From assembly GCF_009910705.1 (NCBI RefSeq), contig NZ_JAAAXJ010000002.1, positions 1 to 64,000 of the forward strand: 64,000 nucleotides of DNA, read 5' to 3'. This document shows positions 7,051 through 17,428 of the stretch, in pieces. Position numbers and translations under genes: made by a program. Source of the stretch: Microvirga arsenatis (GTDB taxonomy: Bacteria; Pseudomonadota; Alphaproteobacteria; Rhizobiales; Beijerinckiaceae). Numbering within the stretch: the stretch's first letter is position 1; each line of letters starts with the position of its first letter. A model generated the notes under the pieces. It was not told the DNA's origin, did not search any database, and saw only the letters and a list, made by a program, of their open reading frames with translations.

Positions 7051-9837
7051 CTATCCGCTGTTGCGCAGGCCTGCCGCGATGCCGTTGATGGACAGGTGGA
7101 TGCCCTGCACCACCTGCTCGTCCGCATCGCCGGAGCGGTGCCGCTTCAGGAGTTCGATCTGCAGATGATTGAGCGGGTCGAGATAGGGGAAGCGGTTGCG
7201 GATCGAGCGGGCGAGCAGAGGATTGCCGTCGAGGAGTGAATCCTGCTGCATGATGGCAAGCAACTGCCTGATGGAATCCTCCCATTCCCGCCGCAGGCGC
7301 GGGAAGATGGCGTGGCGCAGGGTCTCGTCCTCCACGAGATCCGCGTAGCGGGAGGCAATGGCGATGTTACTCTTGGCCAGCACCATGTCCATATTGGACA
7401 GCAGCGCCTGGAAGAACGGCCATTCGCGATACATCTCCTGCAGCAGCGCGAGGCCCGTATCCGGCCTTTTCTCCAGCCAGGCATTGACGGCGGACCCGAA
7501 CCCGTACCAGCCCGGCAGCATGAGACGGCACTGGGCCCAGCCGAACACCCAGGGGATGGCGCGCAGGTCCTCGATTCGCCGCGAGTTCGTGCGCGAGGCG
7601 GGACGGCTGCCGATGTTCAGGTTGGCGATCTCGCCGATGACGGTGGATTCCCAGAAGTAACGCTCGAACCCCTCCGTCTCATAGACGAGGGCGCGGTAGG
7701 CTCTGAAGGCGCTGTTCGACAGCTCCTCCATGGCCTTCAGATAGTCCTGGCGCGGAGCGGGCTGGCCGGAATGCAACAGGGACGCCTCGAGCGTCGCGGC
7801 CGCAAGGATCTCAAGGTTGCGGCGACCGAGTTCCGGATTCGAGTACTTGCCGGCGATCACCTCGCCCTGCTCGGTGATGCGGATGGCGCCCTGCACAGCG
7901 CCGCCCGGCTGGGCCAGAATCGCCTGATAGCTCGGGCCGCCGCCTCGGCCCACCGAGCCGCCACGCCCATGGAAAAGGCGCAGGCTCACCCCATGGCGCC
8001 TGAAGACCTCGACCAGCTCGATCTCCGCCTTGTAGAGTTCCCAGCCGGAGGTGAGGAAACCCCCATCCTTGTTGCTGTCGGAATAGCCGAGCATCACCTC
8101 CTGCGCCTGCCCGCGGCTGCGCAGGAGGTGCATGTAGTCGGGCAGCGCGAAGAGCGCGTCCATGACGTGGCTGCAATGGCGCAGGTCGGCGATGGTCTCG
8201 AAGAGCGGGACGATGTTGACATGCATCTCGCCTTCGCGGGGACGAAGCAGACCCGCCTCCTTGAGGAGCAGAGCCACCTCCAGGATGTCCGACGGGTCGC
8301 TCGCCTTCGAGATCACATAGTTCGGCACGGCCGCGCGCCCATAGCGGCGGTGCGACTCTGCGGCCTCGTGAACGATGGCGAGTTCGGACGAGGTTTCCGG
8401 CGAATAGTCGAGGTAGGGTGAGGTCAGGAGGCGTGGCGTCCGGAGTTCCTCCAGGAGGAGAGCGACACGATCTTCCTCCGGCAGGGTCTCATAGCCGGTG
8501 CCCGGCATCGCCTTCTCGAACAGCTCAGCCACCACGCGCTGGTGAACGTCGGAATTCTGGCGCAGATCGAGGCTTGCCAAGTGGAAGCCGAACACATCGA
8601 CGGCGCGACGCAGCTTGCGCAGGCGTCCCCGGGAGAGGGATCCGGATCCGTTCGACAGAAGCGATCGGTGCAGAACCGACAGATCGCCCGCGAATCCCTC
8701 GACGCTGGCATAGGCCGGAGCCTCGCCTACGGCGTGCCGCGCCACGTCGCCGTGACCAAGCGCAGCGGCTGTTGCGGCCAAGCGCGCATAGATACCGGTG
8801 ATGGCCCGGCGATAGGGCTCGTCCTGGCGATGAGGCGATGCATCGGGCGACGCCTTGGCGAGCTCCCGCACCTGCTCGGACACGTTGACATAGCGGACAT
8901 CCAGGGACAGCTCGCCGCCCAGGCAGTGCAGTTCCTCCAGGTAGAATTGGAGTGCGTGCTTGCTCTGGAGCAGCAGGGCCTGCCGAAGCGCATCCGCCGT
9001 CACGAAGGGATTGCCGTCGCGATCGCCGCCGATCCAGCTCCCCATGCGCAGGAACGACGGAAGCTCCACGTTCTCCCAGGCTGGGTCCATGGCCGCCAAC
9101 TGATCCTCCAAGGCGGCATAGACCCGCGGCAGCTCCTTGAAGAAGGTGTAGTCATAATAGGACAGGCCGTTATTGACCTCGTCGATCACCTTCAGCCGGT
9201 TGCGCCGCAGGATGCTGGTCTGCCAGAGCGTCAGAATGGCCCTGCGCAGGGACTCCTGGCAGGCCCCCTCCTCCTCGGGCGTCAGATGCTGCCGGTCCCT
9301 TTGCGCCAGGATCTGCGCAATCTCCATCTCCCGGTCGATGGTGCTTTTGCGGCGCACCTCGGTTGGGTGGGCCGTCAGGACCGGGCACACCAGCGCCGAC
9401 GCAAAGAAGGCCTGCAGGGCCGCCCGGCTGACGCCCGCCTCCTGCGTCAGCTTGAGAGCCCGCGCCAGCGTGCCTTCCCGCGGCGCCGGGGCCGTGATCG
9501 CGTGCGCACCCGCCTTGGCATGCGCTCGGGAACGCCGGACGTGATGCTGGTCCTCGGCGATGTTCGCCAGATGCGAGAAGTAGGTATAGGCGCGGATGAT
9601 TTGATTCGTGCGGCCGCGCGAGAGGCTGTTCAGGATCGTCTCGAGTTCTCGGCGCGCGGCCTCGTCCTCGTCCCGGTGAAAGCGAATCGAGGTCTGGCGG
9701 ATGCGCTCCACGATCTCGAAAGCCGCCTCTCCCTCCTGTTCGCGGATCGTGTCGCCGAGCAGGCGCCCCAGAAGCCGGATGTCGTCGCGAAGGGGAAAGT
9801 CCTTCTCGGGCGTGACGTCGGGGTTGAGCAGGGACAT
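7051..9837 (-). CDS. ppc: Phosphoenolpyruvate carboxylase
   Basis: A 928-residue cytosolic enzyme of normal length that adds bicarbonate to PEP, giving oxaloacetate to refill the TCA cycle. Key signatures are present: [12 protein letters not shown] with the catalytic His near residue 150, [15 protein letters not shown], the glycine-rich loop [24 protein letters not shown], and the C-terminal [13 protein letters not shown] that matches the conserved NTG-type end of the family. The start at 9837 has GAGAG upstream. In-frame codons at 9861 (ATG) and 9870 (GTG) would add 8 or 11 residues without a better ribosome site. The AT-rich stretch 9871-9927 is the likely promoter zone. Confidence 0.96.
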   Translation of the reverse strand: MSLLNPDVTPEKDFPLRDDIRLLGRLLGDTIREQEGEAAFEIVERIRQTSIRFHRDEDEAARRELETILNSLSRGRTNQIIRAYTYFSHLANIAEDQHHVRRSRAHAKAGAHAITAPAPREGTLARALKLTQEAGVSRAALQAFFASALVCPVLTAHPTEVRRKSTIDREMEIAQILAQRDRQHLTPEEEGACQESLRRAILTLWQTSILRRNRLKVIDEVNNGLSYYDYTFFKELPRVYAALEDQLAAMDPAWENVELPSFLRMGSWIGGDRDGNPFVTADALRQALLLQSKHALQFYLEELHCLGGELSLDVRYVNVSEQVRELAKASPDASPHRQDEPYRRAITGIYARLAATAAALGHGDVARHAVGEAPAYASVEGFAGDLSVLHRSLLSNGSGSLSRGRLRKLRRAVDVFGFHLASLDLRQNSDVHQRVVAELFEKAMPGTGYETLPEEDRVALLLEELRTPRLLTSPYLDYSPETSSELAIVHEAAESHRRYGRAAVPNYVISKASDPSDILEVALLLKEAGLLRPREGEMHVNIVPLFETIADLRHCSHVMDALFALPDYMHLLRSRGQAQEVMLGYSDSNKDGGFLTSGWELYKAEIELVEVFRRHGVSLRLFHGRGGSVGRGGGPSYQAILAQPGGAVQGAIRITEQGEVIAGKYSNPELGRRNLEILAAATLEASLLHSGQPAPRQDYLKAMEELSNSAFRAYRALVYETEGFERYFWESTVIGEIANLNIGSRPASRTNSRRIEDLRAIPWVFGWAQCRLMLPGWYGFGSAVNAWLEKRPDTGLALLQEMYREWPFFQALLSNMDMVLAKSNIAIASRYADLVEDETLRHAIFPRLRREWEDSIRQLLAIMQQDSLLDGNPLLARSIRNRFPYLDPLNHLQIELLKRHRSGDADEQVVQGIHLSINGIAAGLRNSG

Positions 9838-9927
9838 GAGGCGGCTCTCGTTGCGGTGCATTTGCTGCACTGCGAAATAAAACGCTTATCATTCCCTCGC
9901 AAGCGTAATTTTATTTTAAAAAGATCT

Positions 9928-11238
9928 TCAGCTCGCCACCGACCAGCGGCCGGGATCCTCCGACTGCCCGATCAGCGCGAGCCCATAGGCAATCGATTCG
10001 AACTGGTCGGCGGAGGTCAGGCGGCTGTCGCCGAAGCGCTCCACGAACAGGCGGCGGATGGCAGGCACGAAGGATGTGCCGCCCGTGAGAAAGACGCGCT
10101 CGATCTGCTCCGGCCGCACATCGGCCCTGGCGAGCGCCTCATCCACCGTGGCGGCGATGCGCGCCACATCCTCTTCGATCCAGCTCTCGAATTCGGCGCG
10201 GGTGATCCGCGCCTGGATGTCGATGCCCTCGCCCTGGAACCGGAACTGCGTCTCCTCCCGGCTCGAAAGGGCCATTTTGGCCGACGACACGGCACGGTAG
10301 AGGGCGAAGCCCAGGTCATATTCGATGATGTCGATGAACTTTTCGAGCGGTTCGGGATCGAGCGCCGTGCGGGCAAGTTCCCGCAGTTCCTTCAGGTCCC
10401 CGCTGCCCTTCATCATCGCCAGCTGGTTCCAGCGGGCGAAATTGGCGTAGTAGTGGTTCGGGATCGACAGCGTCTTGCCCATGGAGCGGTAGTGCCCGCC
10501 CTTGCCCAGGCGCGGCGAGACGACATGGTCGACGATGCGGTAGTCGAAGGCGTCGCCAGCCAGGCCGATGCCCGCATGTCCCAAAGGCTCGGCCCGCAGC
10601 ACGCCGCCCGCCCTCGAAAAGCGCATCACCGAGAAGTCGCTGGTGCCGCCGCCGAAATCCGCCACGAGCACGGTCGCGTCGTGATCGAGCTGCCGCGCGT
10701 AGAAGAAGGCGGCTCCCACCGGCTCGTAGACGTAGCGGGCCTGTTCCGCACCGAGCCGTCCGAAGGCGGCGCGGTAGCGCTGCATGGCGAGCGCGTCGTC
10801 CGGATTGTAGCCCGCGAACTGGACCGGGCGACCGATGATCACATTCCGGGCGCCCCAGTCCAGGCGAGAGCCGCCATGGCGCGCGAGGGTGCGCAGGAAC
10901 GCGCTCAGGAGATCCTCGAAGGCGTAGCGCTCGCGGAAGATGCGCGTCTCCTTGAAGGAGGGGCTTGCCGCGAAGGTTTTGAAGGACTGGATGAAGCGGT
11001 GAGCATGGAGTCCTTCCAGGAACTGCTCGATGGCCCAGGGGCCGCCTTCGACCTGGGTGCGCAGACCGTTGCCGTGCCGTTCGTCCCAGAAGCAGAGCGC
11101 GGTCACATAAACCTTCAGGCTCTCGCCCCCATGCTCGAAGGTGAGCGCCTCCACCTGCCCGTCCGGGCCCGCGATGGCCACGACCGTGTTGCTGGTGCCG
11201 AAATCGATGCCGACGGAAAATTCGTGAGACGGGGGCAT
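9928..11238 (-). CDS. Hsp70-family ATPase without substrate-binding domain (YegD-like)
   Basis: A 436-residue protein consisting almost only of the actin-like Hsp70 nucleotide-binding fold. Phosphate-1 motif VGIDFGTSNTVVAI lies at residues about 9-22, the phosphate-2 loop VADFGGGTSDFSV near 210, and the adenosine motif LTGGTSFVPAIRR near 390. The protein ends about 45 residues later, so the beta-sandwich peptide-binding domain and lid of DnaK are absent, as in E. coli YegD. A general foldase role is therefore unlikely; clients are unknown. It is upstream of ppc on the same strand (about 90 nt gap) and divergent from tex, with a 185-nt shared intergenic region in which no clear operator is visible. 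Confidence 0.85.
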   Translation of the reverse strand: MPPSHEFSVGIDFGTSNTVVAIAGPDGQVEALTFEHGGESLKVYVTALCFWDERHGNGLRTQVEGGPWAIEQFLEGLHAHRFIQSFKTFAASPSFKETRIFRERYAFEDLLSAFLRTLARHGGSRLDWGARNVIIGRPVQFAGYNPDDALAMQRYRAAFGRLGAEQARYVYEPVGAAFFYARQLDHDATVLVADFGGGTSDFSVMRFSRAGGVLRAEPLGHAGIGLAGDAFDYRIVDHVVSPRLGKGGHYRSMGKTLSIPNHYYANFARWNQLAMMKGSGDLKELRELARTALDPEPLEKFIDIIEYDLGFALYRAVSSAKMALSSREETQFRFQGEGIDIQARITRAEFESWIEEDVARIAATVDEALARADVRPEQIERVFLTGGTSFVPAIRRLFVERFGDSRLTSADQFESIAYGLALIGQSEDPGRWSVAS

Positions 11239-11423
11239 GAGGACCTCGGAAATGGGCGGGAGGGGCCGGACGGTCTATACGCTAAGGCCTTTGGAGCCAA
11301 GCGAATTCGCCGGGTAATGTGCCTTCCCTTCAGGCACTGCGACCCTGGCGCTGTGGACGGGCCGTTGACCCAGGGGCTTCGCCCGCCGTAGAAGCCGCGC
11401 CTTACGCTTATTCGGAGACGTTC

Positions 11424-13772
11424 ATGCTATCCATCGGTCAGCGCATTGCGAATGAACTGAATGTTCAGGAATGGCAGGTCAAGGCGGCCATTGAGCTCCT
11501 CGACGGCGGCGCGACCGTGCCCTTCATCGCGCGCTACCGCAAGGAAGTGACCGGCACCCTCGACGATGCGCAGCTGCGCACCCTCGAGGAGCGCCTGCGT
11601 TACCTGCGCGAGTTGGAGGATCGCCGCAAAACGATCCTCGACAGCATCCGCGAGCAGGGCAAGCTCACCGACGAGCTGGCGCTCCAGATCAACAATGCCG
11701 ATACCAAGGCGCGCCTCGAAGACCTTTATCTGCCCTACAAGCCCAAGCGCCGCACCAAGGCGCAGATTGCCAGAGAGGCGGGCCTGGAGCCGCTGGCCGA
11801 CCTGCTTCTGAGCGAGCCCGCCCGCGATCCGAAGGAGGCGGCTGTCTCCTTCGTCAATCCGGAGAAGGATGTGGCAACCCCCGAGGCGGCCCTCGAGGGC
11901 GCACGCTCCATTCTGGTCGAGCGCTTTTCGGAGAACGCCGAGCTCCTCGGTGCCCTGCGTGAGATCTACTGGGAGCGCGGAAGCCTCACCTCGAAGGTGC
12001 GTGAGGGCAAGCAGAATGACGGCGCGAAGTTCTCTGACTACTTCGACTTCGCCGAGCCGCTGGCGAAGCTTCCCTCCCACCGCATCCTCGCGCTCTTCCG
12101 CGGCGAGAAGGAGGAGATCCTCGACCTGCGCATGGAGGAGGACAGGGACGCGGCGGAGCCCGGCTATGTCAGCCGCTACGAAGGCCGCATCGCATTGGCC
12201 TTCGGCATCGCCGACCGGGGCCGCCCCGGCGACAGGTGGCTGCTCGACACCGTGCGCTGGGCCTGGCGCACGAAGCTGCGCTTCTCCATCGAGCTCGACA
12301 TGAAGATGAAGCTCTGGCAGATCGCCGAAGACGAGGCTGTGAAGGTGTTTGCCGGGAACCTGCGCGACCTGCTGCTCGCGGCCCCCGCCGGCGCCCGCCC
12401 GACGCTGGGTCTCGATCCAGGCTACCGCACCGGCGTGAAGGTGGCGGTGGTGGATGCCACCGGCAAGGTGGTGGCCACCGACACCATCTATCCGCATGAG
12501 CCGAAGCGGCAATGGGACGAATCCATTGCGACCCTGGCCCGCCTCTGCCGCGTCCACAAGGTCGAGCTCATCGCCATCGGCAACGGCACGGCCTCGCGCG
12601 AGACCGACAAGCTCGCCGGCGAGCTGGTGTCGAGGCACCCGGACCTGAAGCTCACCAAGATCATGGTTTCGGAAGCGGGCGCGTCGGTCTATTCGGCCTC
12701 GGCCTTCGCAAGCCAGGAGCTGCCGGATCTCGACGTGTCCCTGCGCGGCGCCGTCTCCATCGCGCGCCGCCTGCAGGATCCGCTGGCGGAACTCGTGAAG
12801 ATCGACCCGAAATCCATCGGCGTCGGCCAGTACCAGCACGACCTCGCCGAGCACAAGCTGTCCCGCTCCCTCGATGCGGTGGTGGAGGATTGCGTGAACG
12901 CGGTGGGCGTGGACCTCAACACGGCGTCCGCTCCGTTGCTTGCGCGCGTCTCCGGCCTCGGCGAATGGGTGGCGCAGAACATCGTCGCCCATCGCGATGC
13001 CAATGGCCCGTTCAGGACGCGCAAGGCGCTGACCAAGGTTCCTGGCCTCGGGCCGAAGACCTTCGAGCAGGCCGCAGGTTTCCTGCGCATTCCGAACGGC
13101 GACGATCCCCTCGATGCCTCCGGCGTCCATCCGGAGGCCTATCCGGTGGTGCGCCGCATCCTGGAGGCGACCAAGAGCGACATCAAGGTGGTGATCGGCA
13201 ACGGCGCGTTGCTGAAGAAGCTCAACCCGCAGAGCTTCACCGACGAGAAGTTCGGCGTGCCCACCGTGAAGGACATCCTGAACGAATTGGAAAAGCCGGG
13301 GCGCGATCCGCGTCCCGAGTTCAAGACCGCCACCTTCATGGAAGGCGTCGAGACAATCGGCGACTTGAAGCCCGGCATGATGCTGGAAGGCGTCGTGACC
13401 AACGTGGCGGCCTTCGGCGCCTTCGTGGATATCGGCGTGCACCAGGATGGGCTGGTGCACATCTCGGCGCTGGCCGATACCTTCGTGAAGGACCCGCGCA
13501 GTGTGGTGAAGCCGGGCGACATCGTGAAGGTGAAGGTGCTGGAGGTCGACATCCCCCGCAAGCGCATCTCGCTCACCATGCGCATGAGCGATCCGGCCGA
13601 GAAGCGCCCCTCGGGGCGGCAGGACGACAATCGGGCAGCTTTCCAGAAGCACCGGTCTCAGGCCGACCGGAAGCCCGCGGCTCAGCCATCTTCGGGCGGC
13701 GCCCTCGCCGATGCCCTGCGCCGGGCCGCAATGGCCAATAATCCCGGGAAGGACAAGGGCGGTCGTCGCTGA
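11424..13772 (+). CDS. tex: Tex-family RNA-binding transcription accessory protein
   Basis: A 782-residue nucleic-acid-binding protein, the standard size for Tex. Domains in order: N-terminal helical region ([26 protein letters not shown] near residue 35), a YqgF/RNase H-like central domain ([17 protein letters not shown] near 327), helix-hairpin-helix repeats ([20 protein letters not shown] near 535) and an S1 domain ([21 protein letters not shown] near 652), then a basic disordered tail. Tex proteins associate with transcription/RNA processing and affect toxin expression and stress survival in several bacteria. GGAG 6-10 nt upstream supports the start at 11424; longer in-frame starts lack it. 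Likely monocistronic. Confidence 0.95.
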   Translation: MLSIGQRIANELNVQEWQVKAAIELLDGGATVPFIARYRKEVTGTLDDAQLRTLEERLRYLRELEDRRKTILDSIREQGKLTDELALQINNADTKARLEDLYLPYKPKRRTKAQIAREAGLEPLADLLLSEPARDPKEAAVSFVNPEKDVATPEAALEGARSILVERFSENAELLGALREIYWERGSLTSKVREGKQNDGAKFSDYFDFAEPLAKLPSHRILALFRGEKEEILDLRMEEDRDAAEPGYVSRYEGRIALAFGIADRGRPGDRWLLDTVRWAWRTKLRFSIELDMKMKLWQIAEDEAVKVFAGNLRDLLLAAPAGARPTLGLDPGYRTGVKVAVVDATGKVVATDTIYPHEPKRQWDESIATLARLCRVHKVELIAIGNGTASRETDKLAGELVSRHPDLKLTKIMVSEAGASVYSASAFASQELPDLDVSLRGAVSIARRLQDPLAELVKIDPKSIGVGQYQHDLAEHKLSRSLDAVVEDCVNAVGVDLNTASAPLLARVSGLGEWVAQNIVAHRDANGPFRTRKALTKVPGLGPKTFEQAAGFLRIPNGDDPLDASGVHPEAYPVVRRILEATKSDIKVVIGNGALLKKLNPQSFTDEKFGVPTVKDILNELEKPGRDPRPEFKTATFMEGVETIGDLKPGMMLEGVVTNVAAFGAFVDIGVHQDGLVHISALADTFVKDPRSVVKPGDIVKVKVLEVDIPRKRISLTMRMSDPAEKRPSGRQDDNRAAFQKHRSQADRKPAAQPSSGGALADALRRAAMANNPGKDKGGRR

Positions 13773-13827
13773 CGATCTTGACAGGGATGGCTTGTGGCCG
13801 CGTCCGATCTGTTCTAGAAGCAAAGCG

Positions 13828-13915
13828 TCTCACGGGGAGCCTCACACGAGGCTGAGAGGCGGCCTGGCCGCCGACCCGTCGAACCTGATCCGGGTCATGC
13901 CGGCGGAGGGAATGA
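13828..13915 (+). promoter_or_regulatory. TPP (THI-box) riboswitch
   Basis: All core THI-element blocks appear in order: GGGGAGCC (13834-13841), GGCTGAGAGG (13850-13859), a variable P3 hairpin GGCGGCC/GGCCGCC, GACCC, then GAACCTGATCCGGGT (13881-13895) and ATGCCGGCGGAGGGAA (13897-13912). It lies upstream of the thiamine-transporter gene thiB, 84 nt before its start. TPP binding normally represses such genes. No T-rich terminator follows, so control at translation initiation (hiding GGGAG near 13984) is more likely. A TTGACA at 13778-13783 could be the -35 of the promoter; the matching -10 is weak. Confidence 0.95.
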
Positions 13916-13999
13916 GCATGCGACATCGCCAAAAAAGCTGTGCCCCGTGCATTCTGTGCCGCCAACCCGGCCTGCCTCATGCATGGGAGCACCTTTGAG

Positions 14000-15004
14000 A
14001 TGCTGCGCCGAATTCTTCTCACACTCGCTTCGCTCGGGCTGGCTGCCGGCCTCGCCCAGGCCCAGACCAAGCCGACGCTGACCATCTATACCTACAGCTC
14101 GTTCGCCGGGAAATACGGCCCTGCGAAGACCATCGAGGAACGCTTCGAGGCGACCTGCAACTGCGAACTCACGTGGGTCACCGCCGAGGATGCGGGCAGC
14201 CTGCTCGGGCGGCTGCGTCTCGAAGGCCAGAACACCAAGGCCGACGCGGTCGTCGGGCTCGACATGAACCTCGTTGCGGAGGCGAAGGCCCTCAATCTCT
14301 TTGCCCCACACGGCGCCGAGGTGAAGGATCTGTCGCTTCCCATCGCATGGAAGGACGACACCTTCATTCCCTTCGATTGGGGCTATTACGCCTTCGTCTA
14401 CGATGCCAACAAGCTGCCCAATCCCCCGAAGAGCCTGAAGGAACTGGTCGACAATCCCAACGGTCCGAAGGTGGTGCTCCAGGATCCCCGCACCAGCGCT
14501 CCGGGCCTCGGCCTCCTGCTCTGGATGCAGCAGGTCTATGGCGAGAAGGCCGGCGAGGCCTGGGGCAGGCTCAAGCCCCGCATCGTCACCTTCACCAAGG
14601 GCTGGTCGGAAGCCTATGGGCTCTTCCTGAAGGGCGAGGCAGACATGGTGATGTCCTACACCACCTCGCCGGCCTATCACGTCGTCGCGGAGAAGAAGAG
14701 CAACTACAAGGCCGCTGCCTTCGCGGAGGGGCATTACCTCCATGTGGAGCTCGCCGGCATGACCCGCACGACGAAGGAGCCGGAACTCGCCAAGAAGTTC
14801 ATGGCCTTCATCCTCAGCGAGCCGTTCCAGTCGGCCATTCCGGAAACCAACTGGATGTATCCCGCCAAGACTCCCGCTGCAGGGGTGCCGGTCGCCTTCA
14901 AGGATCTTGTCCAACCGGAGAAGGCGCTCCTCTTCACCCCCGAGGAGGTACAGCAGAACCGGCGCGCCTTCACCGATGCCTGGCTCAACGCCACGGCGCG
15001 CTGA
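14000..15004 (+). CDS. thiB: Thiamine ABC transporter, periplasmic binding protein
   Basis: A 334-residue secreted protein. Residues 1-21 (MLRRILLTLASLGLAAGLAQA) form a signal peptide with an AQA-type cleavage site. The mature protein begins with the family's typical LTIYTYSSFAGKYGPA and carries WGYYAFVYD near residue 125 and GWSEAYGLFLKGEADMV near 210. ThiB captures thiamine or TPP in the periplasm and passes it to ThiP. The preceding TPP riboswitch and the following thiP (6 nt away) and thiQ secure the assignment. GGGAG 10 nt upstream supports this start; a longer in-frame start at 13940 would overlap the region after the riboswitch and spoil the signal peptide. Confidence 0.96.
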   Translation: MLRRILLTLASLGLAAGLAQAQTKPTLTIYTYSSFAGKYGPAKTIEERFEATCNCELTWVTAEDAGSLLGRLRLEGQNTKADAVVGLDMNLVAEAKALNLFAPHGAEVKDLSLPIAWKDDTFIPFDWGYYAFVYDANKLPNPPKSLKELVDNPNGPKVVLQDPRTSAPGLGLLLWMQQVYGEKAGEAWGRLKPRIVTFTKGWSEAYGLFLKGEADMVMSYTTSPAYHVVAEKKSNYKAAAFAEGHYLHVELAGMTRTTKEPELAKKFMAFILSEPFQSAIPETNWMYPAKTPAAGVPVAFKDLVQPEKALLFTPEEVQQNRRAFTDAWLNATAR

Positions 15005-15010
15005 TCGCCG

Positions 15011-16588
15011 ATGACGACGCTGAAGCTGCCTCATCCCGGAAGCCTGGCGGCTCTTGCCATCCTGGGCCTGGTTGCGGGCGGCTTCATCGCCCTTGCGAGC
15101 TTCGATGGAGGGGCGCCGCCGCTCCCCTCCATCGGCCCCTATCTCGGCCGCGTCCTCGCCTTCACGGTGGGCCAGGCGGCGCTCTCGACCTTGCTGTCGC
15201 TTGCTCTCGGCATCGGCCTTGCACTGGCCCTCGCACGCAGGAGCTTTCCGGGCAGGGGCGTCGTCCTGGCGGCGTTGAGCACGACCATGGTGATGCCCAC
15301 CATCGTCGCCGTCTTTGCGGTCTTTGCCGTCTATGGCCGGAGCGGGTGGTTCGCCGAGCTTTTGGCCTTCCTCGGTTGGAAAGGCTCCTTCAGCATCTTC
15401 GGCTACCCGGGCATTCTCATCGCTCACGTGTTCCTGAACGCGCCCTTCGTGGCGCGGATCACGCTCGACGGGTTGAACCAGATTCCGACGGAGCACTGGC
15501 GCCTCGCCGCTGCCTTCGGCTTCACGCCGGGCCAGATCTTCCGCCATCTCGACTGGCCCGTGCTGCGCGCGGAGCTCCCCGGGATTGCCGGTCTCATCTT
15601 CCTGATGTGCTTCAAGAGCTTTGCCATCGTTCTTGCCCTCGGCGGTGGCCCGAGCCGCTCCACCCTCGAAGTGGCCATCTTCGAGGCGCTCAAGGTCGAT
15701 CTCGATTTCGGCCGCGTCGCCTGGCTTGCCCTGATCCAGCTCGCGATCTGCCTGTCGCTGACGACGCTCATGCACTGGGCCTTCACGCGGCCGCCCGTCG
15801 GCCACACGATCCGCAGCCTCGTCCGCCGGCCCGATGCGAAGAACCGCCGCCTGATGCTCGTCGATGCGGTGGTGCTCGCAGCCGGAGCGCTCTTTCTCGC
15901 CCCGCTCGCCCTGAGCGTGCTGACGGGCTTGCGAAACATCCCGGATGTCGTCGATGCCGATCTCCTGCGCGCCTTCGGCACGAGCATGACCATCGCGATG
16001 GCGGCAGCTTTCATCGCCTGCGTGCTTGCTGTGGCGCTTGCCTCCGCGGCCCGGCGCCGGCGGCTCGTCCTGCGCTCGCCGCGCATGGCTGCCTTGTACG
16101 ATGTCCTGCCAGACGCGCTCCTCGCCATGCCGCCCTTCGCCTTGACAGCGGGCCTCTTCCTGCTGATCCAGCGCTTCGGCGATCCCTCGGCGGCGGGGTT
16201 CATCCTGCTGCCCCTCATCAACGGGCTTGCCGCCGTTCCCTTCACCTATCGTTATGTCGCGCCCAGGCTGCTCACCGCAGAGGAACGCTACGGCCGCGTG
16301 GCGGCCTCCCTCGGCCTAGCCGGCTGGTCGAAGTTTACGATCATGGACTGGCCCGTGCTCAAGCGCCCCCTCGCCGCCGGGTTCGCCCTGGCCATGGCGC
16401 TGTCCTTCGGCGATTTCGGCATCATCGCGCTCTTCGGCGGCACGGAACTGGTGACGCTGCCTTACCTGCTCTACGAGCGTCTCGGCGCCTATCGCCTTGA
16501 CGAAGCCTCCGCGGTGGGTCTCGTCATCGTGCTCGTCGCGTTTCTTCTTTCTCACCTCTCGGGACGATGGTCCGATGCTCGCGATTGA
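15011..16588 (+). CDS. thiP: Thiamine ABC transporter, permease
   Basis: A 525-residue inner-membrane protein with two homologous permease halves, each of about six membrane helices, as expected for ThiP. Each half has an EAA-type loop for ThiQ contact (HWRLAAAFGFTPGQIFRHLDWP around residue 160; RVAASLGLAGWSKFTIMDWP around 430). It forms the thiamine channel fed by ThiB. It starts 6 nt after thiB and its 3' end overlaps thiQ by 14 nt, so translation of the three is coupled and all depend on the upstream TPP riboswitch. Confidence 0.95.
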   Translation: MTTLKLPHPGSLAALAILGLVAGGFIALASFDGGAPPLPSIGPYLGRVLAFTVGQAALSTLLSLALGIGLALALARRSFPGRGVVLAALSTTMVMPTIVAVFAVFAVYGRSGWFAELLAFLGWKGSFSIFGYPGILIAHVFLNAPFVARITLDGLNQIPTEHWRLAAAFGFTPGQIFRHLDWPVLRAELPGIAGLIFLMCFKSFAIVLALGGGPSRSTLEVAIFEALKVDLDFGRVAWLALIQLAICLSLTTLMHWAFTRPPVGHTIRSLVRRPDAKNRRLMLVDAVVLAAGALFLAPLALSVLTGLRNIPDVVDADLLRAFGTSMTIAMAAAFIACVLAVALASAARRRRLVLRSPRMAALYDVLPDALLAMPPFALTAGLFLLIQRFGDPSAAGFILLPLINGLAAVPFTYRYVAPRLLTAEERYGRVAASLGLAGWSKFTIMDWPVLKRPLAAGFALAMALSFGDFGIIALFGGTELVTLPYLLYERLGAYRLDEASAVGLVIVLVAFLLSHLSGRWSDARD

Positions 16589-17276
16589 GAACTGCCGCCT
16601 CACCTGGCCGGACTTCGTGGCCGATTACTCACTCACGGTGGAGGCGGGAAGCCTGTGCGCGGTTATCGGCCCCTCCGGCGGCGGCAAGACCACCCTGCTC
16701 CACATGATCGCCGGCTTCGAGACGCCGCAGAGCGGCAGGCTCACCTTCAACGGGCAGAACCTGCTTCCGCTCGAACCCGCCAAGCGGCCCGTCGCCATCG
16801 TGTTCCAGGACCACAACCTGTTTCCTCACCTGACCGTCACGCAGAATGTAGGCCTCGGCCTGCGGCCTTCCCTGCGCCTGACGGATCAGGAGAAGACGCT
16901 CATCGAGAGCACGCTGGATGCCGTAGGGCTCAAGGGCTTCGATACGCGCAGACCCGGCGAGATGTCGGGCGGCCAGCGCCAGCGCGTGGCGCTCGCCCGG
17001 GCGCTCGTTTCCGGGCGCCCGCTCATCCTGCTCGATGAGCCGTTCAGCAGCCTCGATCCCGGTCTGCGCCGCGACATGATCCTGCTCGTCGACGCCCTGC
17101 GGCGCAGGCGGGCGGTCACCATCCTCATGACCATTCACACCCCCGAGGACGCGGCGGATGTGGCCGACCGGATGGCCTTCATCGCCGACGGCCGGGTGGC
17201 CGCGTCGGGACCGCCCGCAGCCATTCTCCATGGCTCCCTCGCTCCGAGGATTGCAGCCGCGGTTTCGAACACCTGA
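16575..17276 (+). CDS. thiQ: Thiamine ABC transporter, ATP-binding protein
   Basis: A 233-residue ABC ATPase with Walker [10 protein letters not shown] near residue 35, the signature [15 protein letters not shown] near 130 and Walker [13 protein letters not shown] near 150, followed by the switch histidine in TIHTPED. It powers thiamine/TPP import through ThiP. The ATG at 16575 overlaps the end of thiP by 14 nt; the upstream in-frame extension lies within thiP and is not ABC-like. It is the last gene of the thiamine operon; the next 152 nt before the kinase hold the first amino-sugar operator. Confidence 0.95.
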   Translation: MLAIENCRLTWPDFVADYSLTVEAGSLCAVIGPSGGGKTTLLHMIAGFETPQSGRLTFNGQNLLPLEPAKRPVAIVFQDHNLFPHLTVTQNVGLGLRPSLRLTDQEKTLIESTLDAVGLKGFDTRRPGEMSGGQRQRVALARALVSGRPLILLDEPFSSLDPGLRRDMILLVDALRRRRAVTILMTIHTPEDAADVADRMAFIADGRVAASGPPAAILHGSLAPRIAAAVSNT

Positions 17277-17306
17277 GCCGAGCCGAGAGACGGTTCAGCC
17301 AAGTGA

Positions 17307-17324
17307 CCTCATACTGGTATGAGG
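17307..17324. promoter_or_regulatory. Palindromic operator, probable GntR-family site
   Basis: CCTCATACTGGTATGAGG: two perfect 8-bp half-sites (CCTCATAC and GTATGAGG) around a 2-nt centre. It lies 105 nt upstream of the first gene of the kinase-gntR-deaminase-nagA operon. It contains TGGTATGA, also found upstream of the binding-protein gene and at the murQ start, consistent with autoregulation by the GntR protein encoded here. Confidence 0.6.
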
Positions 17325-17428
17325 CAGGCGAGTCGTCTGGGTTATCCCCGGCCCGCCCCTTCCCCAAGTGGACATTAAGTGGCATGGTGCCACTCGTTCA
17401 GATTTACCGTCCTGAGTTCCATTCCAGC

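Noticed and set aside
8542-11391. A 949-codon plus-strand frame across ppc and the Hsp70-like gene
   Set aside because: It lies antisense to two genes with full catalytic motifs and shows no protein signature.
13778-13806. A full consensus promoter for the thi operon
   Set aside because: TTGACA is good but no credible -10 follows at 16-18 nt, so I mention it only as a possible -35.
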